Source: Candidatus Dependentiae bacterium | GTDB lineage: Bacteria > Babelota > Babeliae > Babelales > Babelaceae | Direction of reading: 5' to 3' | DNA: 34,731 nt | Assembly (NCBI GenBank): GCA_013821315.1 | Contig: JACDHA010000005.1 | Coordinates: 30,059-64,789 of the forward strand | Part shown: positions 17,336 through 24,373 of the stretch, piece by piece | How the letters are laid out: each line of letters begins with the position of its first letter | Position numbering within the stretch: the first letter of the stretch is position 1 | The notes under the pieces: model-generated | The model's database searches: none | Seen by the model: the letters and a program-made list of their open reading frames with translations, nothing else | Told to the model about the DNA's origin: nothing | Made by a program: the position numbers and the translations under genes

Positions 17336-17382
17336 GACTTGTATTGACTTGTATTGATAAAATAAATTAAAATTAATAATAG
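17336..17382 (+). promoter_or_regulatory. Putative promoter region with tandem 10-bp repeat
   Basis: GACTTGTATT occurs twice in tandem (17336-17345, 17346-17355), each copy followed by GA. TTGATA (17354-17359), a 17-nt spacer and TAATAG (17377-17382) could be the promoter for the secreted-protein operon beginning at 17426. The 10-bp period equals about one helical turn. Confidence 0.35.
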
Positions 17383-17425
17383 AAATATTTATATACTTTT
17401 ATTATTTTAATTATTAGGAGATGTT

Positions 17426-17737
17426 ATGAAGAAAAATCTACTTTTTTTAAGTTTTTTAAGTGTGGCCTTACTTGCTCAGATTAATTGTATGAATATAAAT
17501 CTTGGTGCTACAGCCAAAAGTGCCCCAGTTGATGAATCAGCTGAAATTAAGGCTCCAAGTTTAAAACTTGATAAGACACCTGAAGCTCAAGAAGCTTTTG
17601 ATAACGTTGAAAAAACACGCGCTGAGTTTTTAACAGTGATAAAAGCGCCTCGTTCTCAAACTAATTCTCAAGAAAACAGAAGAGAGAACTATAAAGCAGC
17701 TCAGAATAAGCTTCAAAAAGCCCTTAAGATTTATTAA
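17426..17737 (+). CDS. Small secreted protein of unknown function
   Basis: A 103-residue protein with a signal peptide (MKKNLLFLSFLSVALLAQIN). The mature part is short, charged and probably helical in its second half (EAFDNVEKTRAEFLTVIK, NYKAAQNKLQKALKIY). AGGAGATGTT is a strong ribosome site. First gene of a four-gene run of exported proteins with no terminator seen between them (gaps 76, 50 and 10 nt). I recognise no family. Confidence 0.75.
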   Translation: MKKNLLFLSFLSVALLAQINCMNINLGATAKSAPVDESAEIKAPSLKLDKTPEAQEAFDNVEKTRAEFLTVIKAPRSQTNSQENRRENYKAAQNKLQKALKIY

Positions 17738-17813
17738 GGCATATAAAAAAACAACAAATACCAGTAGCTCGATAAAAATATACAGTACCGATTATTTTAA
17801 TTTAGGAGACACG

Positions 17814-18221
17814 ATGAACAAAAAAATACTATTTACCATAAGCGCTTTAGGTTTTATGGGTCTTTGTAAAGCTGATGCTCGCTATATAAATACAACACCT
17901 TATCCTATACAAATTACAGCTACTTATACAGGATCATCAGGAGCCTTTAAAAGTGAAAAGGGTGCTCAGCAACTTGAGCCAGGTGAGAGTAAGCTTTTTA
18001 GAACGGGTGGTGATGTTATGACGTCAGTAAAGCTTGCAGTAGATTATTATGGAAATGGTACTTTTACTCCTGTTGAGACTAAAAAACCGTCATCCATTTT
18101 AGGCCTTAATTTTGGCTGGTGGGCACCACAATTAGTTGAAGCACATGCAGAGTATACAAAAGACGGATCAGTAAATGTTGTTTTAGATGTTCAGGCTGCT
18201 AGAAATATTTTACAAAACTAA
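17814..18221 (+). CDS. Secreted beta-rich protein of unknown function
   Basis: A 135-residue protein with a signal peptide (MNKKILFTISALGFMGLCKA). The mature region alternates hydrophobic and polar residues (YINTTPYPIQITATYTGS, VKLAVDYYGNGTFTPVET, GSVNVVLDVQAA), indicating a small beta-sandwich. It starts with a TAGGAGACACG ribosome site, 76 nt after the preceding gene. The ITATYTG... pattern recalls pilin-like or adhesin-like domains, but I cannot assign a family. Confidence 0.75.
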   Translation: MNKKILFTISALGFMGLCKADARYINTTPYPIQITATYTGSSGAFKSEKGAQQLEPGESKLFRTGGDVMTSVKLAVDYYGNGTFTPVETKKPSSILGLNFGWWAPQLVEAHAEYTKDGSVNVVLDVQAARNILQN

Positions 18222-18271
18222 AAAGTGCTCTCTCTTTAGTTTGTAACAATTACTGTAATGAAAGGTTTTTA

Positions 18272-19621
18272 ATGAAAAAAAATATTCTTTTTTGTATGCT
18301 TATAGTTGCTAGCTTTATAGCCTGCACTCTACAAGCTACAAAAATTAACTTGATTGGTATAGGTAATTATTTTCAAGCTTTAAGTACTAATGCAGGGGCA
18401 GAGATGCCGGTAGTAACTATTGCTAAAGATCCAAATCAAATGGGCGTTCCTGTACCGGCAGTTCCGTTTCAGGGAGGTCTCTCTGTTAAAAACTTAGAAC
18501 TTCCTGTGTATGTTAATGTTAAATATACTGACAAACCCCTTTATAAAATTACTTTGCAAGAAGAAGTAACCAATAAGCTTCCTTGCAGTCAATCGGCAAC
18601 TGCTACAACAGTAGGTGCTACTGTTTCTCCAGGACAGGCTAACACGCAAAGAATATGTGTTCCTTTATCTGTAGGTGGTCTACCGACAAGTGTTACTCCT
18701 ATTAAGTCAGGCGACTTTAACAATGTAGCTCTTTTACTTGGTCCTCTTACGACTGCTCAAGCAAAGGCTTCTGATCCAACAGGGGCAACTTCATTGCCTT
18801 TCAGTTTTGGTTTAATGGCTTGGACTTCGCTTAATGATATATGGAAAAATTCAAAGTTAAGTCAAACGCCTGATGGCAAAGCGATTAAATTTTCAAAGCC
18901 ATTACGCGTATATCAAGGCTTTGCAGCTTTAGGGGGCGGTCCTATACCACGACAATACTTTAGTTCTATAGCACATATCTATAACGATAGTCCAAATACA
19001 TTAGTAATTTCGCGCGATGCAGGTAAAGAGCCATTAAATATTTTTGATGTCACTCAAATTATTCCCCCTTACAGTATATTTCCTTATGCACTGCTTTGGA
19101 TTCCTAAGGTTGCCAATGAAGCTCAACTTGCCTTACCACGCCACAGTGGTATTAGAATAGTAGCCTTAGTTAAAGGTGAAACGGCACAAGCACCAGATAG
19201 TATAGATCAATCAGAAATTGAAGATACAGACTCAAGTGACACTTCCACAGATTCATCAATTGACTATTTTGCAGATTACGACCAGTTAGCAAGTCAAGTT
19301 ACTTCTCAAATAACGCCTAATGCAGGTAATTTGTTAGGTATAACTGATTGGACAACGCAAATTAAAAGCTCTTACAAAGACTTTAAACCTTCTAAGAATG
19401 TTAACTATTACTCTATTGCTACAACTGAAGATGAAAAAGCAACTTTTGTACAAAAATGTCCTTGGGGAAACAAAGTCTGTAAAACAGTAAGCGCTCTTAC
19501 AACACCACTAGCGTATACTAAAACAGGTATACCAACGTTTTATAGCTTAGTGATCAAAGGTAACGAAAATACTCCGCTTACCACTTCTTTATACCCAATA
19601 ACTTTAGAATCACCTAAATAA
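18272..19621 (+). CDS. Large secreted protein of unknown function
   Basis: A 449-residue protein with a signal peptide ending near ACTLQA. The rest appears mostly beta and loop, with paired cysteines that could form disulfides (CSQSATA/QRICVPL near 105-125, QKCPWGNKVCK near 400-410). A Ser/Asp/Thr-rich acidic linker (EDTDSSDTSTDSSIDYFADY) interrupts it near 310-330. No known domain is recognised. The next gene starts 10 nt downstream, so the two are probably translated together. Probably an outer-surface or secreted protein. Confidence 0.75.
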   Translation: MKKNILFCMLIVASFIACTLQATKINLIGIGNYFQALSTNAGAEMPVVTIAKDPNQMGVPVPAVPFQGGLSVKNLELPVYVNVKYTDKPLYKITLQEEVTNKLPCSQSATATTVGATVSPGQANTQRICVPLSVGGLPTSVTPIKSGDFNNVALLLGPLTTAQAKASDPTGATSLPFSFGLMAWTSLNDIWKNSKLSQTPDGKAIKFSKPLRVYQGFAALGGGPIPRQYFSSIAHIYNDSPNTLVISRDAGKEPLNIFDVTQIIPPYSIFPYALLWIPKVANEAQLALPRHSGIRIVALVKGETAQAPDSIDQSEIEDTDSSDTSTDSSIDYFADYDQLASQVTSQITPNAGNLLGITDWTTQIKSSYKDFKPSKNVNYYSIATTEDEKATFVQKCPWGNKVCKTVSALTTPLAYTKTGIPTFYSLVIKGNENTPLTTSLYPITLESPK

Positions 19622-19631
19622 GGAAATACGT

Positions 19632-21224
19632 ATGAACATAAAATTATTAGTGAGTGTGCTGAGTGTTTTTGGAAGTTTAGTGGTAGCTGCTGACAATAGA
19701 AAACCACTTGTGGTATCTTTTGTTACTGCTAAAACGGGCAACCAATACTCTGTAGTGCAAACCACTATTTATAAAGATGCAAACAAAGCAGATGGTGCGC
19801 CACCTATTGTTACTCGCGCTCAGCTTGGTATAGTAGGGGGTAAAACCCAACAATCAAAGCCATTAAATGCTCCGCTTGAAATACCTACAGCACCAGTAAC
19901 TCTTAAAACTTATGGAGCTACGGCAATCTTAAACAAAGTCGGTACAGTAGTAAGTTCTGTAGGTGTTTCTTCCGCTCAGCCTGAGGTTGCTGCGGTAGGT
20001 ACAGCTATCTCAGCTGCTTCTGTTATTGCTGACTATGCTGTTACTATTGCTGAAGACAAGTTAAGTGAAATGTACGGCAATCAGCAAATTAAAATTAATC
20101 TTTTAGAGATATTACCCATAGGCTTATATACTATCGATACAGAAACAAATAAAGTTAATGTTACCGATGAGTTTATAGCTTATATGCCTAAATACCAAAA
20201 AGCATTAAGTGATTATTTAGAAGCTTTTTCAAAATATCGTCAATATGAAATTGAATATACTAAAAGGTTTAGAGTTCGACAAGCAGAAGATCCTTCAGGG
20301 AACATTAGTCCCGATCTCTGGAAGAAATTGATTGCTATAGACACGCAAGTAGGCAAACCATTACTTGAAGATAAAAATAAAAAAGAAGTAGCATTTTCAA
20401 ACATGAAGTCACCTTACCGCATTGCTGTTGTAATGAGTCCAAGCAACTCAGATAACAGATGTACTAGTGGCAGTGGTGCATTTGAATTTGATATAATTTA
20501 TTATCTTGGTGCTCAGCAGACAAACCAAATTGCTGTTAAGTACTGTGTTCCTAGCGCTTCTAGCAATCAATTTATCTCAGTTGAAGTGGTTAAAAACGAT
20601 ATTCAACCAACACCCGGTACCTCACCTAGCGGTTACCAGCACTTCTTGCCAGGTGGTATAAGAATAAAAGCTGAATCACCACTTAATATAAGCTTCGCGC
20701 AAGCAACAGGTTCTGATCAAGGAAACTTAGCTGCAAGTCAAACAGAGGTATTTAACTGGTTTACTAAAATGCTTACTAATCAAAATGGCAATAACATAGC
20801 TCAATTTATGCTTCCTTTTGATTTATTTACGTTGCGTAAGCAAGTGCAAGAAGAGTATGATCAAAAACAAGATGCAAAAACCAAACAAATACTTGATAGT
20901 ATAGATAAACTTACGCCGCAAATTCAATCGACAATAGGAGCATTTGATGCAGCGAAAAAAGCTCAAGCAGAAAAGCTCTTAGGAGATACAACTAAGACTG
21001 CTGATGAAACCACAGAGTCATCCAAAGAAGCTGCAGCTACAGAAGCTACAGCACAAGCTACTGGAGCACGACCTCCTGCAGAAACAACAAGTGTGTTAAC
21101 AGATGTGGCAAAGAAACTAGGTACCGATACTGTAACTACCTTAGTAAAATCAGCAACCGATGCTATAACTAAGCAGCTTGCAGGTACTGATAAAGATAAA
21201 CCTCAAACTGCACCAGCAGCATAA
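19632..21224 (+). CDS. Large secreted protein with coiled, Ala/Thr-rich tail
   Basis: A 530-residue protein with a signal peptide (MNIKLLVSVLSVFGSLVVAA). The N-terminal half mixes beta and helical segments, including an Ala/Val-rich hydrophobic stretch (AAVGTAISAASVIADYAV, about 120-137) and a Tyr-rich charged helix (YLEAFSKYRQYEIEYTKRF). Two Cys (RCTSGSG, VKYCVPS) may pair. The last ~130 residues are predicted helical, then low-complexity Ala/Thr/Glu/Lys. AAGGAAATACGT precedes the ATG. Family unknown; a surface-exposed or secreted role fits the operon. Confidence 0.75.
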   Translation: MNIKLLVSVLSVFGSLVVAADNRKPLVVSFVTAKTGNQYSVVQTTIYKDANKADGAPPIVTRAQLGIVGGKTQQSKPLNAPLEIPTAPVTLKTYGATAILNKVGTVVSSVGVSSAQPEVAAVGTAISAASVIADYAVTIAEDKLSEMYGNQQIKINLLEILPIGLYTIDTETNKVNVTDEFIAYMPKYQKALSDYLEAFSKYRQYEIEYTKRFRVRQAEDPSGNISPDLWKKLIAIDTQVGKPLLEDKNKKEVAFSNMKSPYRIAVVMSPSNSDNRCTSGSGAFEFDIIYYLGAQQTNQIAVKYCVPSASSNQFISVEVVKNDIQPTPGTSPSGYQHFLPGGIRIKAESPLNISFAQATGSDQGNLAASQTEVFNWFTKMLTNQNGNNIAQFMLPFDLFTLRKQVQEEYDQKQDAKTKQILDSIDKLTPQIQSTIGAFDAAKKAQAEKLLGDTTKTADETTESSKEAAATEATAQATGARPPAETTSVLTDVAKKLGTDTVTTLVKSATDAITKQLAGTDKDKPQTAPAA

Positions 21225-21232
21225 TTATGAGT

Positions 21233-21256
21233 GGGGCACCCTATGAAAAGTGCCCC
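21233..21256 (+). other. Hairpin after the secreted-protein operon
   Basis: GGGGCAC (21233-21239) pairs with GTGCCCC (21250-21256) across a 10-nt loop, 9 nt after the stop. There is no T-run, so it may be a weak terminator or a 3'-end protecting stem. Confidence 0.45.
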
Positions 21257-21387
21257 CTGAGACCAACTGGAGAGTACTAGGTTTGATGAAATTAAAATAC
21301 ATAAAACTATTGACTTTAAAACTCTAAATGTTTTATGATAACTAAAATATAGTAGTATCTATTATTAACTTTAAAAAGGAGAGCGTT

Positions 21388-21735
21388 ATGGCACGTCAAG
21401 ATAGAGACAGAGATTTTACAACAGATAATGACGTAAACGGTACTTTATACACATCAGACAGATCTGATAAAAGTACCAGAGATTATCGTGATACACGTGA
21501 AAACCGTGCAACAGCAGCTGAAACAAGAAACCTTATGCAAGATCTTGCATGGTTTATACCTTTAGCTCTAGCAGCAGTAGCTGGTTATTATTTATACCAA
21601 AACTACTATGCTACACCTGTTACACCAGTAGCAACTACCAACACAGCAACTGTTGATAGAGCAGCTACACCTGATAGAACAGCTACACCTGCAGCGGCAG
21701 CTGACAGAACAGCTACACCTGCTACAGCAGTTTAA
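21388..21735 (+). CDS. Small single-span membrane protein
   Basis: A 115-residue protein with an Asp/Arg/Thr-rich N-terminal half (RQDRDRDF, SDKSTRDYRDTRENR), one membrane helix at about 53-71 (LAWFIPLALAAVAGYYLYQ) and a C-terminal Thr/Ala/Pro tail repeating DRTATPA-like units. AAAGGAGAGCGTT is a strong ribosome site. Charge distribution suggests a membrane anchor with two disordered flanks. Family unknown. Confidence 0.75.
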   Translation: MARQDRDRDFTTDNDVNGTLYTSDRSDKSTRDYRDTRENRATAAETRNLMQDLAWFIPLALAAVAGYYLYQNYYATPVTPVATTNTATVDRAATPDRTATPAAAADRTATPATAV

Positions 21736-21755
21736 AACTGGTATTTAAAAGTATT

Positions 21756-21788
21756 AAAAAAAGGGAAGCTTACGAGCTTCCCTTTTTT
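21756..21788. terminator. Bidirectional intrinsic terminator
   Basis: A 10-bp stem AAGGGAAGCT/AGCTTCCCTT (21761-21770, 21775-21784) with TACG loop, preceded by an A-run and followed by a T-run, between the convergent genes ending at 21735 and 21840. Confidence 0.92.
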
Positions 21789-21839
21789 GCATGTCTATTT
21801 CTAAAATAATTTAGTTCTAAAATAATTTAGAAAATAATA

Positions 21840-22454
21840 TTACGAGCGACGTAGTGCTGAAGTTTTAACAACTACAGGTCTTTGAGCCACTTTTATAGTT
21901 TTAGATTGTACTTGTTTTTGTGGTGCTTGTGCCATACGAGTACGACGTGCCTGTGGTTGCACAGCTTCTGCTTGGCGAGTTACCGGAGCTTGCTGACGAA
22001 CACGGCGTTGTGGTAAACGAGCTTCTTGAGTTGCTGTAGTTCTATCAAGCATTTTTTGAAGTTCTGGCTGACTTAAACTGCCACGACTACGCTCTTCTCT
22101 TACTTCTTTGCCATTTTTATACACAACGGTTGTTGGATATGCTTGGATGCCAAGTTTTTTAACCAGAGGTTTAAGTGAAGGGTCTTTATCAAGATTTGCT
22201 TTTGCAAAACCTGCTTTATAGCCATTCTTGCGCGCTACTTCTTCAAATGCAGGCTGCATGTTTTGGCATGCGGTGCACCAGTCAGCGTAGTATACAACAA
22301 CACAACAATCGTTGTTTTTAACAAATCTTTCATGATGAGACAAGTTGTCAAGTTCTTTATAAGACTTGGCAGACTCTCTAGGAGCAGCTTCTAAAACTGT
22401 TGCTGTCAACATAAGTAACGATGCAGCAATAAATGAACGGTTTAAAGTGATCAT
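21840..22454 (-). CDS. Exported thioredoxin-fold protein with basic tail
   Basis: A 204-residue protein with a signal peptide (MITLNRSFIAASLLML..). The thioredoxin domain (about 35-140) has the active site ADWCTACQNM and the cis-Pro region IQAYPTTVVYKNGKEV. The ~65-residue C-terminal extension is Arg/Gln/Ala-rich and basic (RRVRQQAPVTRQAEAVQP). The frame is open to a TTG at 22469, but AAAGGG 7 nt before the ATG at 22454 sets the start. It probably acts in the periplasm on disulfides of exported proteins. It is one of three exported thioredoxins in this window (others at 23296 and 33361). Confidence 0.87.
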   Translation of the reverse strand: MITLNRSFIAASLLMLTATVLEAAPRESAKSYKELDNLSHHERFVKNNDCCVVVYYADWCTACQNMQPAFEEVARKNGYKAGFAKANLDKDPSLKPLVKKLGIQAYPTTVVYKNGKEVREERSRGSLSQPELQKMLDRTTATQEARLPQRRVRQQAPVTRQAEAVQPQARRTRMAQAPQKQVQSKTIKVAQRPVVVKTSALRRS

Positions 22455-22498
22455 AACAATCCCTTTCAATAATAAGTAAAAATACGTTTACGCTTGTT

Positions 22499-22530
22499 AC
22501 TTTACCACGACAGGGTGGGGTAAAGTCAAG
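22499..22530 (-). promoter_or_regulatory. Inverted repeat upstream of thioredoxin gene
   Basis: ACTTTACC (22499-22506) and GGTAAAGT (22519-22526) are perfect 8-nt arms around 12 nt, overlapping a minus-strand TTGACT (22530-22525) that could be a -35 element. No good -10 at 17 nt was seen, so this is a candidate operator or part of a divergent control region. Confidence 0.35.
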
Positions 22531-22715
22531 TATACCTAATAATTTCAGGAGCATTGTTAGATTGTATTATACTTTGGATTAATAACAGTGATTTCAACTT
22601 ATAATACTAATCTAACTGAATTTATCAAAAACCGCAAATGGGTCCTAACTGCTAGGGTGCATTGGCTGTATAATGGTAAGTTTAAAAAACAATCCCTATA
22701 TCCTTTACTTTGTTA

Positions 22716-22759
22716 TATCATTGTATATACTTAGTTATGTTAATATATATACAATGATA
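22716..22759. promoter_or_regulatory. 14-bp inverted repeat, probable operator
   Basis: TATCATTGTATATA (22716-22729) and TATATACAATGATA (22746-22759) are perfect inverted arms separated by 16 nt, ending 19 nt before the AbrB-like ATG and overlapping the expected core promoter. The ~30-bp spacing between arm centres (three helical turns) suits a dimer-of-dimers regulator, most simply the protein encoded next door. Confidence 0.65.
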
Positions 22760-22778
22760 ATATGATTGGGAGAAAAAG

Positions 22779-23216
22779 ATGCTTAAAAAACTAGTTAAAT
22801 ATGGCAATAGTAACGCTATTATTTTAGATAAAGCTATTTTAGAGCTATTAGAAATAGCTGAAGGATCGTTGCTTAAGATCAAGACTGATGGTAAATCACT
22901 TATTATTACACTTGCTGCTGAATCTTCAGCAGAGACGATAAATCAACTACCTGCTCAAGATGATAATCAAATAGCACAGGCTAAAGATGTTAGCGCTATT
23001 GTGGCAAAATATGCTTCTGTCACGGAAAAATTAGGTGAGCTTTCGTGCAGCGAGGAATATAAGCGTAAGCTAGAATCGCTCGTTGAAGATTATAAAAATA
23101 ATACAAGCTCACCTGAATATGCTCACGCTCTAGCTGAACTAACGTATAGCTATGTTCCTGAAGCTCGCAGAATGGATAGCGAGTTACTAGCTACAGAGCT
23201 CTATTATAAGTCTTAA
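22779..23216 (+). CDS. AbrB/MazE-like DNA-binding protein with C-terminal extension
   Basis: A 145-residue protein. Residues 1-47 match the SpoVT-AbrB/MazE swapped-hairpin DNA-binding fold: LVKYGNSNAIILDKAILELL, then EGSLLKIKTDGKSLIITL. This is the antitoxin type that binds palindromic operators as a dimer. The rest (about 50-145) is helical, acidic and unrecognised. No toxin gene is adjacent: the next gene is an oppositely oriented thioredoxin beyond a terminator. It is therefore an orphan regulator or an antitoxin whose partner lies elsewhere. GGGAGAAAAAG is the ribosome site. The strong inverted repeat just upstream suggests autoregulation. Confidence 0.82.
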   Translation: MLKKLVKYGNSNAIILDKAILELLEIAEGSLLKIKTDGKSLIITLAAESSAETINQLPAQDDNQIAQAKDVSAIVAKYASVTEKLGELSCSEEYKRKLESLVEDYKNNTSSPEYAHALAELTYSYVPEARRMDSELLATELYYKS

Positions 23217-23235
23217 TTTTAGTTATATTTTCTAT

Positions 23236-23268
23236 AAAAAGGCTCTGGATTGCATTCAGAGCCTTTTT
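23236..23268. terminator. Bidirectional intrinsic terminator
   Basis: AAAAAGGCTCTG (23236-23247) pairs perfectly with CAGAGCCTTTTT (23257-23268) around a 9-nt loop, between the convergent AbrB-like and thioredoxin genes. Confidence 0.92.
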
Positions 23269-23295
23269 ATGTTTTGCTATCATAAACTAGTAATT

Positions 23296-23859
23296 TTAAG
23301 TTCTATGCTGTGCTCTTTTGCGTACTGGCTTTTTAGCTACAACTCTTTTTCTAACTGGTTTTGCAGGAGCTTTTTTAAGAGCGGCCGCTATTTTTTTAGT
23401 TATAGTTTTGGGTGCAGATGCTAGTGGGGTACCAAGTAAGCTGGTAAGCCGTGCATTAAATTGCTCTTTGGTTTTAAGGCCTACTTCTTTGTAGCACAGA
23501 GTTGGTATTCCTTGAATGCCAAACATATCAACTGGATCTTTCAGGTGCTCTTTAGTGACATCAATTGCTATAAATTCAGCTTTTCCTTTGTAATTTTGAG
23601 CGCCAGCTTCAAAGAGAGGTTTCATGCTGTTACAAGCACCACACCAAGGAGCATAAAACAGAAGAACCGTAGGTTTATTTGAATTTATAGCCTGTTGAAA
23701 CTCATTAAGAGAATTGATCTCTTTGTAAGCTTTAGGCTGATTAACCTGAGTGGGTTTAGAGACAACCTTTTTAGCTTGTGGTTTACCCGCAGGTAAAACA
23801 GTTATGTATGGTAACAAACTTAATGCAAGTGTGCAAAGCACCGTTTTTTTTAAGACCAT
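23296..23859 (-). CDS. Exported thioredoxin-fold protein with Lys/Arg tail
   Basis: A 187-residue protein with a signal peptide (MVLKKTVLCTLALSLLPYIT). The thioredoxin domain (about 45-140) has FYAPWCGACNSMKPLF as active site and IQGIPTLCYK at the cis-Pro, where a Cys follows the usual Thr. The last ~40 residues are strongly basic (KKPVRKRAQHRT), as in the thioredoxin gene at 21840. A polybasic tail could hold it at the membrane or on nucleic acid or lipopolysaccharide; that is inference. GAGGGGGA precedes the ATG. Confidence 0.87.
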   Translation of the reverse strand: MVLKKTVLCTLALSLLPYITVLPAGKPQAKKVVSKPTQVNQPKAYKEINSLNEFQQAINSNKPTVLLFYAPWCGACNSMKPLFEAGAQNYKGKAEFIAIDVTKEHLKDPVDMFGIQGIPTLCYKEVGLKTKEQFNARLTSLLGTPLASAPKTITKKIAAALKKAPAKPVRKRVVAKKPVRKRAQHRT

Positions 23860-24373
23860 ATGCTAGATCCCCCTCATAATTATAAACATGATACCTCTCT
23901 AAAGCATAGTCATAGTTAGTAGGGCTACGTCAAGAATAATTTTGCTTGGCTATTTCGCCTACATAAGCTCAAGTTGAGTATCTAGAGAGAGCATGCAATT
24001 ATATGTTTGAAGATACGTGGCATTAGGACAGCTTATGGACAAGCACCTTGTTCAAAACAATCACAGCGTCGCTTTATTGCTCAACTATTATTTTTTGATT
24101 TATTGCATACTATAAACTATTTTTTATCTTAGATCGGTAAAAAATTAAGAGTTTGGTTTCTTTTAAAAAAAGTATAAATTTAATTGATTATAGGCAAGTA
24201 ACCTGCTACATTAAAAACACTTGTTAATAAGCATGTTATTTTCTTATTGAAACTATAAGTAAAAAAATAAAAGATTAAAAAAGAGGGTTAATAATTTTAA
24301 GTTAAGACAGTGTGCAGTATAACGGTAGATAACTAATTTGCCAAGAGGCAATGTATGATGTACAAGGTGTGGT
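23860..24373. other. 514-nt intergenic region upstream of nrdA
   Basis: Apart from the thioredoxin promoter at its left end, I see no intact gene. A minus-strand stretch around 23990-24090 reads AIKRRCDCFEQGACP, stop, AVLMPRIFKHIIACS, which might be a decayed gene but has no support beyond its appearance. No clear NrdR box was found. TATAAC at 24318-24323 is the best -10 candidate for nrdA, with a poor -35. The centre is very AT-rich. Confidence 0.35.
23903..23933 (-). promoter_or_regulatory. Putative promoter of the exported thioredoxin gene
   Basis: Minus-strand TTGACG (23933-23928), a 19-nt spacer and TATGCT (23908-23903), about 44 nt upstream of the ATG. The words CTTGACGTAG are shared with the promoter at 34049-34077 that drives another thioredoxin unit. 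Confidence 0.4.

Larger units (their letters stand above)
22455..22778. other. Divergent control region between thioredoxin and AbrB-like genes
   Basis: A 324-nt gap holding the 8-nt inverted repeat at the left and the 14-nt inverted repeat at the right. The middle (22540-22680) is AT-rich with TATAAT-like words but no gene or clear RNA structure that I could support. Confidence 0.4.

Noticed and set aside
22640-22680. tRNA-like or small-RNA gene around GGGTCCTAACTGCTAGGGTGC
   Set aside because: Only a 4-bp stem can be formed and no T-loop or cloverleaf is present.
23990-24090. Minus-strand AIKRRCDCFEQGACP-stop-AVLMPRIFKHIIACS as a decayed gene
   Set aside because: Appearance is suggestive, but I could not tie it to any family and there is an in-frame stop; left as a note in the intergenic entry.
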